Of a stretch of DNA of 64,000 nt, positions 18,641 to 27,264 are shown one piece after another. Where the stretch lies: the NCBI RefSeq assembly GCF_004803795.1, contig NZ_CP012543.1, positions 1,984,001 to 2,048,000 on the forward strand, written 5' to 3'. Position 1 is the first letter of the stretch, and every line of letters begins with the position of its first letter. Below the pieces are notes generated by a model. The model worked only from the letters and a program-made list of their open reading frames with translations, was not told the origin of the DNA and ran no database searches. The position numbers and the translations under genes are program-made. The stretch is from Campylobacter rectus (GTDB lineage Bacteria; Campylobacterota; Campylobacteria; Campylobacterales; Campylobacteraceae).

Positions 18641-19080
18641 TATTTTATGCCGTTTAAACTCTTAAATTCATTTATTTTTTTTTGCGCCGATCTTAAAGCA
18701 AAACTATGTATGGCAAGGCTTGGAATAGCTACGCAAAGCCCAAGGGCTGTCGCTTTTAAAGCGATGGAAAGTCCTGTCATGATAGTCGATGTCTCGAAAT
18801 TTCCGCTTTGTCCCATATCGTAAAATGTTATGATGATACCTATAACAGTTCCAAGAAGCCCCACATAAGGCGCATTTGAACCGATAACTCCTATACAAGT
18901 CAAATTTCTTGTTACATCTGTTTCAAGTTCGTTTAAGTCTTTATAATACTCCTGCTTAAAGCGAGCGAAAAATATCGCTCGCTCAAGTCCGAGACCAAGA
19001 GCTATAAAGCTCATAGCTCCCAAGACGGAAAATATGATATAGTCTATATATTGAGTTAAAAAACTCATCATCTCTACCAC
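18640..19080 (-). CDS. exbB: ExbB/MotA/TolQ-family proton channel protein
   Basis: A 146-residue protein with three helices. The conserved ExbB/TolQ region is VIGSNAPYVGLLGTVIGIIITFYDMGQSG followed by LSIALKATALGLCVAIPSL. The length is normal for the short ExbB of Campylobacter and Helicobacter. It overlaps the receptor gene by 7 bases, an unusual coupling of an outer-membrane receptor to its motor. Confidence 0.9.
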   Translation of the reverse strand: MVEMMSFLTQYIDYIIFSVLGAMSFIALGLGLERAIFFARFKQEYYKDLNELETDVTRNLTCIGVIGSNAPYVGLLGTVIGIIITFYDMGQSGNFETSTIMTGLSIALKATALGLCVAIPSLAIHSFALRSAQKKINEFKSLNGIK

Positions 19081-21644
19081 TTGTAGCCGACCTCAAACCA
19101 AAATTGTCTGCCTGTTTGGTAAGTTTGCACATTAGCAAACTCTTTTGAAGATAGTATAAATTTATTTTCTTCGCCGACTGCATTTTTTCTATTTAAAACA
19201 TTTAAGATGTCTATATTTGCAAATAGTTTAGACTGCCTAGGCATATTCCACTCAAAACCGAAAGCGGTATCCCAACTAAACGCATTACGTAGTTTTTTGG
19301 TTTCATAAACATCTATTTTTTCGCCTTTGTAGGTCTCTTTGCCTACATGATTAATATATTCATGTCCGTCTTTAAGAGTAAATGTATTGCCCCATTTCAT
19401 ATTAATTTGAGGAAAGTACGACACGGTAAATAAATTTAAAGTCCAGTTTGTGTTAAAATCGGTTGCCGGCTTATCCGTAAATTTTATATATTTACCGTCC
19501 AGTTTTATCGTTCTATCAAAATCTTCAGAACTCACGTCATCATTATAAGTTGCGGCATTCGTCTTTTTGTTTTGATAGTTAAATCCTAGTTGAAATGTAT
19601 GCTTTGTTCCTTGTATTTCGTAAGCATTGATATTTGAAAGCGTTAAAGTATATACATCGGTTTTACTTCTTCCGTTATTTGCATAAACTTTAACGTCAGT
19701 CTTATATTTGCTTCCGTCGGGCGTCACGCCTTCTTTAGAAGCTCTACTTAAAGTCACTTGGTCTTTAGCATTTCTTTTTACATATTTTAAAGCCAAATAA
19801 AAATTTGAAAATTTTTGATTAAAACCAAGAGCCAATTCGTCATTATAAGGAATTTTTAGCTCCCTAAATAAATAATCGCTCTTTTGATTTCTACTATTCC
19901 ATGCCGTATCTTCTATCCATTGGCTATATTTTGTTTTGTCTTTTCTGATCCATCTTGACTGAAGTTTATTTTTACCGTCTTTTAAAGCATAAGCAAAAGC
20001 ACTCCTTCCGTAATATCTATTTAATCCTAGGGTCACATTTGAAGAATCATCTCCAAAGATATCATATTTTGAACTAAACCTTGGAGCCAAAGTATCTTTG
20101 TTCATATAATCATCGGAATCAAATCTAAGTCCGGGTCTGAGTGACAAATTTCCTATTTTCATCTCATCTTCAAGCCAAAGAGAGAATTGATTTACTTTTG
20201 CGTCTATCTTTCCTTTGTTGTATTTACTCCAAATAGTTTGGTAGTGATTTTTACCGCCAACGCCCGCATCCATAGAGCACCATGGATCATTTGGCGCACA
20301 TTTCTCGCCCGGTTTTAAAAGCTTAGTAGCAGTCACCGCATAAAATCCGTTTGGAATTTCAAAAGAACCTTTAGAGTGCTTAAACTCAAAACCCGCTCCG
20401 AAATTATGCTCTATATTTACAAATTCAATAGGCGCAAAATCTAAGGCCGCGTTATAAGAAAATGTCTCTTGTTCTTGGATAAAATCCCCAAAACCGCCTT
20501 CATAGCTATTGGTTTTACCCCAAGGACGTTTCTTGCTAGGCATCCATTGTATCCAGTATTCTTTCTCGGCATCTCTTGAGCTTTCAAGCTTTGAATACCC
20601 TAATACCTGCTCAAAATTTAACCAATCAAAATCATAATTAACATCTACTGCAGCATAAAATCCTCCTGATTTCATAATCTGTTTGCTATCTTTTGTCGTA
20701 GCATTGAAATATGTTCCGCTACTTGGCGCATACATAATAACAGGAGTAATGCTTAAGCGATCGGTAGGAAGCCATTTTGCTTTCAAGAAAAAATTCTCGT
20801 TTTTGCGTTTTTGAACTCTTTCTTTTTCGTAAGAGTCTTTTTTATCGCTAACGAATCTTGAATCATAACCGACAAGAGGTATCTTTGATCTTGATTGAGA
20901 ATAATTAAATATAAGTCCGAAATCATCGGTCAGATATCCTGAAAGCTCTAAAATTTGCTTCCATTTTGTAAATTTTGGTTGATTTGTATGCTCATACGAA
21001 TTTTCAAATCCTTCCTTATCGGCCTTATCTATATAAAATTTCGTAACCTTATCGCTTGTATGAGAAGTGCTTATCTTGCCGTGAAAACCTTTTTGCGGAT
21101 CTTTTGTCTTAGTGTCTATAACACCGCCTTCAAATCCGCCGTATTTAGCGCTAACAGAGCTATCATGGACCGTAATGCTTTCGATAAGACCGGTATCTAT
21201 ATTTATGCCTTGAGAAACAGATCCCAAATCAGGCAAAATTTTACCGGGAATATTTGTTTGATCTTGTATTCTTTGGGCAGGATTTAGGTCATTGTTGATA
21301 TTAAACCCATCTATCATAAAGTTGTTTTGATAAAATTTAGCTCCGTTTATACTTATATCCTGAGGATCAATCTCTCCCGAATTTTTAGACGTAATTTGAG
21401 AATTACTAAACTGAACACTCGGATTTACTTTAAGTATATCCGTAAGACCTCTATTTACGGAAGGCAAAGACTCTATAGTATCTCTTGACACTTTCGACTC
21501 GCCTAGATACTTACCCTGTTTTTGTATAGTATCTCCGCCTGACAAATTTGCAGTGACATTTAAGTCTGCAAGCTGAACATCTTTTGCGTAGCCAACCATA
21601 GACATAGCCGCAATCGAACTCATTATAAGCATTTGCTTTTTCAA
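19074..21644 (-). CDS. TonB-dependent outer-membrane receptor
   Basis: An 856-residue receptor. It starts with TTG at 21644, supported by AAGGAG 5 bases upstream and by a signal peptide right after (MKKQMLIMSSIAAMSMVGYA). A plug domain follows (about 45-190: ESLPSVNRGLTDILKVNPSV, then DISINGAKFYQNNFMIDG), then a 22-strand-type barrel ending in the aromatic terminus FEVGYKW. The substrate is unknown; the PepSY neighbour suggests iron or another metal chelate. The first 95 bases of the gene lie in a 187-bp unit that is present three times in tandem. Confidence 0.9.
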   Translation of the reverse strand: MKKQMLIMSSIAAMSMVGYAKDVQLADLNVTANLSGGDTIQKQGKYLGESKVSRDTIESLPSVNRGLTDILKVNPSVQFSNSQITSKNSGEIDPQDISINGAKFYQNNFMIDGFNINNDLNPAQRIQDQTNIPGKILPDLGSVSQGINIDTGLIESITVHDSSVSAKYGGFEGGVIDTKTKDPQKGFHGKISTSHTSDKVTKFYIDKADKEGFENSYEHTNQPKFTKWKQILELSGYLTDDFGLIFNYSQSRSKIPLVGYDSRFVSDKKDSYEKERVQKRKNENFFLKAKWLPTDRLSITPVIMYAPSSGTYFNATTKDSKQIMKSGGFYAAVDVNYDFDWLNFEQVLGYSKLESSRDAEKEYWIQWMPSKKRPWGKTNSYEGGFGDFIQEQETFSYNAALDFAPIEFVNIEHNFGAGFEFKHSKGSFEIPNGFYAVTATKLLKPGEKCAPNDPWCSMDAGVGGKNHYQTIWSKYNKGKIDAKVNQFSLWLEDEMKIGNLSLRPGLRFDSDDYMNKDTLAPRFSSKYDIFGDDSSNVTLGLNRYYGRSAFAYALKDGKNKLQSRWIRKDKTKYSQWIEDTAWNSRNQKSDYLFRELKIPYNDELALGFNQKFSNFYLALKYVKRNAKDQVTLSRASKEGVTPDGSKYKTDVKVYANNGRSKTDVYTLTLSNINAYEIQGTKHTFQLGFNYQNKKTNAATYNDDVSSEDFDRTIKLDGKYIKFTDKPATDFNTNWTLNLFTVSYFPQINMKWGNTFTLKDGHEYINHVGKETYKGEKIDVYETKKLRNAFSWDTAFGFEWNMPRQSKLFANIDILNVLNRKNAVGEENKFILSSKEFANVQTYQTGRQFWFEVGYKW

Positions 21645-21669
21645 GGTTTCTCCTTTTGTTAAGATATTT

Positions 21670-21831
21670 TTAATTTTTTTTAAAATTTATTACAAAACTA
21701 AATAGTATTTGCGAAATGCCCGTCGCAAAGAAAAAAGCAGTGACATTTAAGTCTGCAAGCTGAACATCTTTTGCGTAGCCAACCATAGACATAGCCGCAA
21801 TCGAACTCATTATAAGCATTTGCTTTTTCAA
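21670..21831 (-). CDS. Chimeric 53-residue ORF made by the tandem repeat (copy 1/2)
   Basis: It starts at the duplicated TTG with its AAGGAG site. It reads the receptor signal peptide and first mature residues (to LNVTA), then crosses the repeat junction in frame into FFFATGISQILFSFVINF, the C-terminal hydrophobic tail of the small membrane protein, and stops. It is an export signal fused to a membrane segment. Whether it is made or has a role is unknown. Confidence 0.45.
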   Translation of the reverse strand: MKKQMLIMSSIAAMSMVGYAKDVQLADLNVTAFFFATGISQILFSFVINFKKN

Positions 21832-21856
21832 GGTTTCTCCTTTTGTTAAGATATTT

Positions 21857-22018
21857 TTAATTTTTTTTAAAATTTATTACAAAACTAAATAGTATTTGCG
21901 AAATGCCCGTCGCAAAGAAAAAAGCAGTGACATTTAAGTCTGCAAGCTGAACATCTTTTGCGTAGCCAACCATAGACATAGCCGCAATCGAACTCATTAT
22001 AAGCATTTGCTTTTTCAA
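21857..22018 (-). CDS. Chimeric 53-residue ORF made by the tandem repeat (copy 2/3)
   Basis: Identical in sequence to the ORF at 21670-21831, one repeat unit upstream, with the same TTG start and ribosome site. Confidence 0.45.
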   Translation of the reverse strand: MKKQMLIMSSIAAMSMVGYAKDVQLADLNVTAFFFATGISQILFSFVINFKKN

Positions 22019-22043
22019 GGTTTCTCCTTTTGTTAAGATATTT

Positions 22044-22256
22044 TTAATTTTTTTTAAAATTTATTACAAAACTAAATAGTATTTGCGAAATGCCCGTCGC
22101 AAAGAAAAAATATGTAAAATCTAAAAATTTATTATCGTTCATAATCATCAGCAAAACAAAGCAAATCAGGCAAAAAATCAAGCCGAAATAAAATCTCTTA
22201 TCAAGCCCTGCAAGAGCGATAAAAAATACGCTTAAAATTCCAAGCAAGATACTCAC
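22044..22256 (-). CDS. Small inner-membrane protein of the iron-type uptake operon (DUF3325-like position)
   Basis: A 70-residue protein with two or three hydrophobic helices (ILLGILSVFFIALAGL, FGLIFCLICFVLLMIM, FFFATGISQILFSFVI). It overlaps the PepSY gene by 4 bases and precedes the receptor. In iron-regulated operons of other proteobacteria a similar small protein (DUF3325) sits beside PepSY. The sequence is too short to assign the family, so the likeness is one of position and type. Its 3' end is part of the triplicated 187-bp unit. Confidence 0.65.
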   Translation of the reverse strand: MSILLGILSVFFIALAGLDKRFYFGLIFCLICFVLLMIMNDNKFLDFTYFFFATGISQILFSFVINFKKN

Positions 22257-23857
22257 GCCCTCTCCTTTATAAATTTAAAGCTAAACCACGCAAAGGCAAG
22301 GCAAACAAAAAGACAGGCAAGCGAAATCTTGAAAATCTCAAAATTTACAAATGAGCCGTTTGCTATAGAGATCACAAAAACAACGGCAAAAACGCCGCAA
22401 GTCATCACGGAACTTAAGGCATATGCGTATCTTTTTACAAAAACCGCGCCAACAATAGCGATAAGAGCAAAAGCCGCAAAAAAGGCATAAACCTCATACT
22501 CGTATCTGGTTTTATTCTCGTAAGGTATTAGCTGATTTGCAAGCAGATAAACCCCAAGAGCGGTAAATAATCCTATAAAAAACGCATTGTTAAGTACTTT
22601 TATTGTATATATTGCGAATTTAGAGTGTTGCTTGCGACTCCACAAATAAGCTCCCGAAGCGCACATAACAAGCCCGAGGCAACCAAATACAAAAAAGATA
22701 AATCTAACAAGCTCTCCGCCAAAACCGCCGATATGAAAAATTCTCATAAACAGCATTATAAGATTTGCCCTAGGAACCTCTCTTTCAAAAATTTCTTCGA
22801 TTTTTTCGTTACTTACAGCGTCAAAAACCTTAGCTTCAAAACTCAGTCCATTATCGGTAAACGGCTTATTAGGCGCAAAATTTAGCTGTATATAAGCTGC
22901 ACTTTGCACACTTCTTTGGATAACTATGCTTTCGAAATTTTCGTTTGAGTGTTTATCTATGATACTTTTAACCTGATCGGTAGTAGGCATAAATTTGGCG
23001 GTTTTTGCTATCGTGCTAGGCATAAATTCTATACTTTTGTCAAGCCGTTCTCTCATTTCGGCTAAATTTTTAGAGCCCTCTTCGTCTTTTTGGGCGGTTA
23101 AATTTTGCTCGGTCATCGCCTTTGCAAGCGCTTTTTGCCTTTTGCGCTCCTCGTTTTTTGCCTTGGCTTTAGCGGTAAAATTCTCTTGCATACTTGCTCT
23201 GTTTTGAGCAGTAGCTTCAAAATATATCCCTTTTAGCATAAACCTCTCAACCAGATAAAGACCCGAAACGCTAAGCATTAAAAATATCACAAACCCGCTA
23301 ACGCTGGCTAAGATATGAGAATCCATCCAAAAGGATTTTTTTCTAAATTTGAAAAAATCTTTTAAAATTCTCTTGTGTATCAAAATGCCCGACAGTAAAA
23401 CAAAAAGCATAACTACGGTTATATAGCCGATTATTTCGCGTGCGGTCGCTCTATTTATAAACCACAAATCATAATGAAGAGCACTTAAAAACCCTCCTCC
23501 GTAAGTACTTCTGCCCATTATGACCTCAGCCGTATCGGGGTCAATCTTTACGACTTTACGGTTTCTTCTATGCTCTCTTACTCTAACGTCATCATGCCAA
23601 GATACGGTTACATAAGGAGCGAATTCGCTTGGCGGCGTTATCCTCCAGATATCGGAATTTGGATGATATTTTTTGAGATATTTAAGCGAAGTATCCAGAT
23701 ATTCGCTATTTTTGTAGTTTAATTTATAGTATTCAGGCTGCATAAATAAAGTTATGTCGTCTCTGTAATAAGCCAAGGTTCCGCTAAAAAATATAAAAAA
23801 TATCACCCAAGTAGAGGCAAGTCCGAAATATCTATGAAAGAGCCGAAGCATAGTCAT
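22253..23857 (-). CDS. PepSY-domain inner-membrane protein (PiuB/FoxB-like)
   Basis: A 534-residue protein. The N-terminus is typical of PepSY-associated proteins (LRLFHRYFGLASTWVIFFIF), with conserved His in helices (HRYFG, HYDLWFINR, HIGGF). About seven helices are visible. A large periplasmic loop (about 220-330) has a charged, Glu/Lys-rich stretch. Relatives reduce or process iron-siderophore complexes or heme at the inner membrane. It overlaps the small membrane genes on both sides by 4 bases. The metal substrate is not shown by the sequence. Confidence 0.8.
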   Translation of the reverse strand: MTMLRLFHRYFGLASTWVIFFIFFSGTLAYYRDDITLFMQPEYYKLNYKNSEYLDTSLKYLKKYHPNSDIWRITPPSEFAPYVTVSWHDDVRVREHRRNRKVVKIDPDTAEVIMGRSTYGGGFLSALHYDLWFINRATAREIIGYITVVMLFVLLSGILIHKRILKDFFKFRKKSFWMDSHILASVSGFVIFLMLSVSGLYLVERFMLKGIYFEATAQNRASMQENFTAKAKAKNEERKRQKALAKAMTEQNLTAQKDEEGSKNLAEMRERLDKSIEFMPSTIAKTAKFMPTTDQVKSIIDKHSNENFESIVIQRSVQSAAYIQLNFAPNKPFTDNGLSFEAKVFDAVSNEKIEEIFEREVPRANLIMLFMRIFHIGGFGGELVRFIFFVFGCLGLVMCASGAYLWSRKQHSKFAIYTIKVLNNAFFIGLFTALGVYLLANQLIPYENKTRYEYEVYAFFAAFALIAIVGAVFVKRYAYALSSVMTCGVFAVVFVISIANGSFVNFEIFKISLACLFVCLAFAWFSFKFIKERA

Positions 23858-24102
23858 ATCCCGACCGCCAAGGCGGTAAATAAAACCGTTAATACAAGAA
23901 TAAATTTAAGTCTTATCGTATAGCAGGATAAAAACCAAACGGTAAAAATGCCCATAAATAAAAAATTTGCGACTACGAGCTTTTCATTTTGAACGATATC
24001 TAGAAAATTTGGAATTTTGATACTTAAATAATAAGATATGATAAATCCAAACAGTATGCATATAACGCTTCTAATTACAAATTCTTTTGCTCTTGAGGAC
24101 AA
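23854..24102 (-). CDS. Small inner-membrane protein, first gene of the uptake operon (DUF3649-like position)
   Basis: An 82-residue protein with three helices (VICILFGFIISYYLSI, VVANFLFMGIFTVWFLSCY, ILVLTVLFTALAVGI). The start is TTG at 24102, with AAGGA about 7 bases upstream; an ATG a few bases earlier is out of frame and stops soon. A similar small protein (DUF3649) precedes PepSY in iron-regulated operons elsewhere. The family is not certain from sequence. Confidence 0.65.
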   Translation of the reverse strand: MSSRAKEFVIRSVICILFGFIISYYLSIKIPNFLDIVQNEKLVVANFLFMGIFTVWFLSCYTIRLKFILVLTVLFTALAVGI

Positions 24103-24134
24103 AATGCATCCTTGATCATCAAAATTAATTCTAA

Positions 24135-24140
24135 ATTATA
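24135..24140 (-). promoter_or_regulatory. Probable -10 box of the uptake operon
   Basis: TATAAT on the minus strand about 33 bases before the TTG start at 24102, in an A/T-only region that could hold a Fur site. No good Fur palindrome can be pointed to, so iron control is only suspected. Confidence 0.4.
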
Positions 24141-24317
24141 ATTTAATAGTAATAAAAATCAACTTAATGTAATTATGATATTTGCTACTATTTCGTGGAA
24201 AAACGGCGATTAAAAGTTAAGATTTTAAATTACTTTAAAATATTCAAAATCAAAAGCTTGAGATAAATTTGACTTGAATATTTAAGACAACAATTTGATC
24301 GTTATGCGTAAAACACT

Positions 24318-24533
24318 TCAATTTAGCTTTTGGGCTTGCAAAAGTTTTTTGTTTTCATCTGTTGGAATATAAATTTTAAAGATATTTTCACCATTTTTGT
24401 CATAAAACCGCACTGATTTTGATAGCATTCCTATGAAAGTTTGAGTTACAAAAAATATCTTATCTATATCACTTGCCTTTAGATATCCGCTTAAACCGGA
24501 GTTTTGTACCGAAATTATAATACCCTTTAGCAC
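24318..24533 (-). CDS. Hypothetical 71-residue protein
   Basis: A GTG start at 24533, with only a weak AGAAAG ribosome site. The product is a mixed alpha/beta sequence (IIISVQNSGLSGYLKASDID, then SVRFYDKNGENIFKIYIPTDENKK) that looks like real protein rather than random frame. No family is recognised. It stands alone between the uptake operon and the GTPase island, transcribed towards the operon end. Confidence 0.45.
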   Translation of the reverse strand: MLKGIIISVQNSGLSGYLKASDIDKIFFVTQTFIGMLSKSVRFYDKNGENIFKIYIPTDENKKLLQAQKLN

Positions 24534-24626
24534 AACTTTCTGAAGGAATTACGGTCTTAAATTCTATTATAAAACGGAGTATTTTTACAAAAAGAACCTC
24601 GCCCTAGCCTTCTACATTAGGTATAG

Positions 24627-24860
24627 CTTCATCGGATTTGGCACCTTCGACACTCTTGCAAAATTCTCAAGGCGAATACTGTTATAAGATATGAGCGCAG
24701 CGTTAGAGAAGCCAAGCACGCTTCTAAGTCGGATATCTTAGGGGTAATAGCCAAAAGCATTAGATACTCAATGCTTGGCGAATATAACGATAACAGCCAC
24801 AATAATGAGCCAACAGAGATAAAAGATAAGATAAAAAGCAAGATAGTGGGGATGGGATGA
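24627..24860 (+). pseudogene. 3' remnant of an unidentified gene
   Basis: An open frame without start codon that ends at TGA 24860. Its last 59 codons read as ordinary protein (IRYERSVREAKHASKSDILG, VIAKSIRYSMLGEYND). The frame upstream is broken. Family not recognised. It lies just before the first operator site of the GTPase island, so it may mark the left edge of the island. Confidence 0.4.
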
Positions 24861-24900
24861 AGATGTAACCAAGGAAGCTTTTTATTATCGCTTGTCAATA

Positions 24901-24915
24901 TGACACAACCTGTCA
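24901..24915 (+). promoter_or_regulatory. Island operator, site 1 (TGACAcaaccTGTCA)
   Basis: A perfect inverted repeat TGACA-N5-TGTCA. The same motif occurs at 32185, 35066 (reverse), 39867 and 41073 (reverse). From TGTCA to the ribosome site (24911-24957) the promoter is nearly identical to the one driving the minus-strand gene that starts at 35018. It drives the small membrane protein at 24963. Confidence 0.7.
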
Positions 24916-24962
24916 TTAGCTTATGTTAAATTTACGTCGTAATTTAAATCAAAGGAGAAAAA

Positions 24963-25169
24963 GTGCTAAAGTACATAATTGGAGGCGTGGCGTTAGTGGC
25001 CATTGGATATGGGTTAAAGACTTATGCCGACGAATACGGAATATTTGACGAGATAAGCGACAAGAGTGGTGCAAATAAGCCTGCGTTAGACGAAAGCGAC
25101 GAGAACAAAGAGAGTGAGGATAGCGAAAATAAAGGCAAATATCCGGTCGTATATGCCGCCGATATCTAA
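24963..25169 (+). CDS. Small membrane-anchored acidic protein
   Basis: A 68-residue protein with a GTG start and AAGGAG ribosome site. One N-terminal hydrophobic segment (YIIGGVALVAIGYGL, about 4-18) is followed by an acidic Asp/Glu/Ser/Asn-rich tail (about 30-60). No family is known to me. It is driven by operator site 1 and followed by a terminator, so it is a single-gene unit of the island regulon. A membrane partner of the soluble GTPases is possible but not shown. Confidence 0.65.
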   Translation: MLKYIIGGVALVAIGYGLKTYADEYGIFDEISDKSGANKPALDESDENKESEDSENKGKYPVVYAADI

Positions 25170-25175
25170 GCCTCT

Positions 25176-25215
25176 CAAAGCAAGCAAAGGCTAAATTTAA
25201 GCCGAGCTTGCTTTG
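25176..25215 (+). terminator. Hairpin terminator after the small membrane protein gene
   Basis: Outer 10-bp stem CAAAGCAAGC / GCTTGCTTTG with an inner GGCT / AGCC stem. It is followed by TTTAAATTT, 6 bases after the stop codon. Confidence 0.6.
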
Positions 25216-25412
25216 TTTAAATTTGATGCAATGCCAAGCAAGACAAATCGCAACAGCATCAAAAAGATTAGAGAAAATATCAAGTAATACAAACATAAAA
25301 TTGTCACAAAAATTGTATTTATAGTTTTAAATGATATAAAAGCTTGGATTAATATTTTTAAATTATAATTAACAAAATAAATTTTTCCGTAATGCTAAAG
25401 AAAGAAGGTAAA

Positions 25413-25571
25413 ATGCAGGTAAAATTAGAAAAACCGATGGGGGGGGGGGTAGCTCTAAGGGCAAATATTTTTCGTCAAATTTTACTACCTTTTTTAGCAC
25501 ATTCTTCATCAAATTTAATCACTTCAAAAATCAATAAATTTCACCACAAGGAACACATATGCAAATTTTAA
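25413..25571 (+). CDS. Short ORF with an 11-G tract overlapping the first dynamin-like gene
   Basis: ATG 25413, preceded by AAGAAGG, opens a 52-codon frame that runs through a tract of 11 G (25439-25449) and ends inside the start of the dynamin-like gene at 25559. Gain or loss of one G changes the product: with 12 G it would end near 25538, and with 10 G it stops directly after the tract. It could be a leader ORF whose translation affects the next gene. Coding status is uncertain. Confidence 0.35.
   Translation: MQVKLEKPMGGGVALRANIFRQILLPFLAHSSSNLITSKINKFHHKEHICKF
25439..25449. repeat. Homopolymer tract of 11 G
   Basis: Eleven G in a row, followed by TAG. Tracts of this length vary by slippage in Campylobacter and cause phase variation. 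It lies 110 bases before the first dynamin-like gene. Confidence 0.85.
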
Positions 25572-27262
25572 AGCAAACGTATATCAAATACTTGCAAGAC
25601 GTGTCGGCGATACTAAGCCCTTTAAAATTCGACGTAAAAAAACAGGAAGAGTTGATAGACTCTTTGCGGGCAACAGAGCTTATCGTACCCGTTGTAGGTG
25701 GCTTTAGCGCAGGCAAAAGTACGCTGATAAACTCATTTTTAGGCTCAGGCGTGCTGCCTACAAACATCACTCCCGAAACCGCGCTCGCTACCGAGCTGAG
25801 ATACGGCGAAGAAAGCTATTTTGAGGCGGTAAAAGAAAACGGCGATAGTGATAGATACGATCTTGCTCAAACAGACGAGATCAAAGAAAGGGCTGCCGAA
25901 TATAAATTTTTACGCCTTTATCTAAATAACGAAAATCTAAAGGCTATCGAGCCTTTAGTGCTGGTCGATATGCCGGGCTTTGACTCGCCTATACAGTTAC
26001 ATAATCAAGCCATTTTGAGCTACCTTAGCAAAGGTAAATACTTCATCGTACTAATTAGCGTCGAGGACGGCAATATCACAAGCAGCGTACTAAGAGAGCT
26101 ACAAAACATCAACGAATTCGGCAAAGGTTTTTCGTTTTGTGTGAGCAAGGCGAATTTAAGAGCGCCAAGCGACGTAGATTTGATAAAAAATAGGATAGAA
26201 GAGCAACTGAAAGACTATCTTGATTATCAAAAAGACGTAACAGTCATTGGGCTTGACAGCGGAGGCGAGCTAAAAAATATCCTTGAAAAAATCGACTCGA
26301 AAGAGCTTTTTAAAAATATGTTTGAGAGCGAGCTAAAGCAAAGCTCTTTTGAGGCGCAAAGCGCTATCGACACCACCAAATCAGCTCTAAAAAGCTCTAA
26401 AGAAGAGGCACAAAACGCTATAAACGAACTAAAGCGAGGCATAGAAAATCTAAAAGCCAAAAAGCAAGCCGCGCTTAATGAAATACAAAGCAGATACTCG
26501 GACGGTAGCGTAAATTCCGTTATTGCAGCGGTTGCTAACGATATAAATATGAACATCGACACTCTAGCAAGCCTTGCCGCCGTAAATCAACAAGGTTTTG
26601 CCGCTGAGCTAAACGGCATCATAAAAACCTCGCTAGTGCGCGAGATAAAAAATAAAATGAGCGATATCGGCTCGCAGCTAGTAGATAACTTTAGCCTTGA
26701 GATGAGAAGCTTAAATTTGACCGATTTCAAGATAGACGATGTATGGATAGAAAAAATCTCGCAAACAACAAAAGAGTTTTTGCAAAAAGCCCAAAGTGGA
26801 CTTATAGATTTTAGCAAAAAGCTAAAAAGCGGCGAAAATGCAGGCAGACTATATAAAGCCATAACCACCATCATAGGCCTTACTACGACGGTTATAAATC
26901 CGCTTTTAGAGGTCGTTATCGTATTTTTGCCTGAGATCATCTTGTTTTTCACCCAAGGATATGCCGAAAATAAAAAACGCGAGCAAGCAAGAGAACAGAT
27001 AATAAACAGCGTCATTCCGTCGGTAAAAACAAAGCTTAGAAGCGAGATGCCGTCCTTGTTAAACGAGCAAATAAGCGCGATGATAGAAGCCGTAAGCGAT
27101 AAATTTGAAGAGCAGCTCCGTCAAAAAGAGGCTGAAATATCAAAAGCCGTAAAGGAAAAAGGCGACGACGTACAGGATATCGAGGCTCAAATTTTGGCTC
27201 TTGAAAACGCAAAAGAAGAGATAAAGACGCTAACGACTAAAATTTTATATGCAAAGGACTAA
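25559..27262 (+). CDS. Dynamin-like GTPase 1
   Basis: A 567-residue GTPase. G1 is GGFSAGKST (47-55), the switch Thr region is LPTNITPETALATEL, G3 is DMPG (137-140) and G4 is SKAN (196-199). A long helical stalk (about 260-430) is followed by a strongly hydrophobic stretch (432-466, IGLTTTVINPLL and EVVIVFLPEIILFF) that fits the membrane paddle of bacterial dynamins, then a returning helix. Such proteins bind, bend or tether membranes using GTP. C. jejuni has a dynamin-like pair, but no direct orthology is claimed. It is 2 bases before the second dynamin-like gene. Confidence 0.85.
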   Translation: MQILKQTYIKYLQDVSAILSPLKFDVKKQEELIDSLRATELIVPVVGGFSAGKSTLINSFLGSGVLPTNITPETALATELRYGEESYFEAVKENGDSDRYDLAQTDEIKERAAEYKFLRLYLNNENLKAIEPLVLVDMPGFDSPIQLHNQAILSYLSKGKYFIVLISVEDGNITSSVLRELQNINEFGKGFSFCVSKANLRAPSDVDLIKNRIEEQLKDYLDYQKDVTVIGLDSGGELKNILEKIDSKELFKNMFESELKQSSFEAQSAIDTTKSALKSSKEEAQNAINELKRGIENLKAKKQAALNEIQSRYSDGSVNSVIAAVANDINMNIDTLASLAAVNQQGFAAELNGIIKTSLVREIKNKMSDIGSQLVDNFSLEMRSLNLTDFKIDDVWIEKISQTTKEFLQKAQSGLIDFSKKLKSGENAGRLYKAITTIIGLTTTVINPLLEVVIVFLPEIILFFTQGYAENKKREQAREQIINSVIPSVKTKLRSEMPSLLNEQISAMIEAVSDKFEEQLRQKEAEISKAVKEKGDDVQDIEAQILALENAKEEIKTLTTKILYAKD

Positions 27263-27264
27263 TA

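Larger units (their letters stand above)
21550..22110. repeat. Three perfect tandem copies of a 187-bp unit
   Basis: Copies at 21550-21736, 21737-21923 and 21924-22110 appear identical base for base, including the T-tract. Each holds the start of the receptor gene (TTG, signal peptide, first 32 codons), its ribosome site, and the last 22 codons of the small membrane protein gene upstream. Before the expansion those two genes would have been 25 bases apart; the two extra copies add 374 bases. The junction (GAAAAAA then GCAGTG) shows almost no homology between the two original ends. Confidence 0.95.

Noticed and set aside
24121-24170. Fur box upstream of the uptake operon
   Set aside because: The region is A/T-rich, but no palindrome good enough to call was found.
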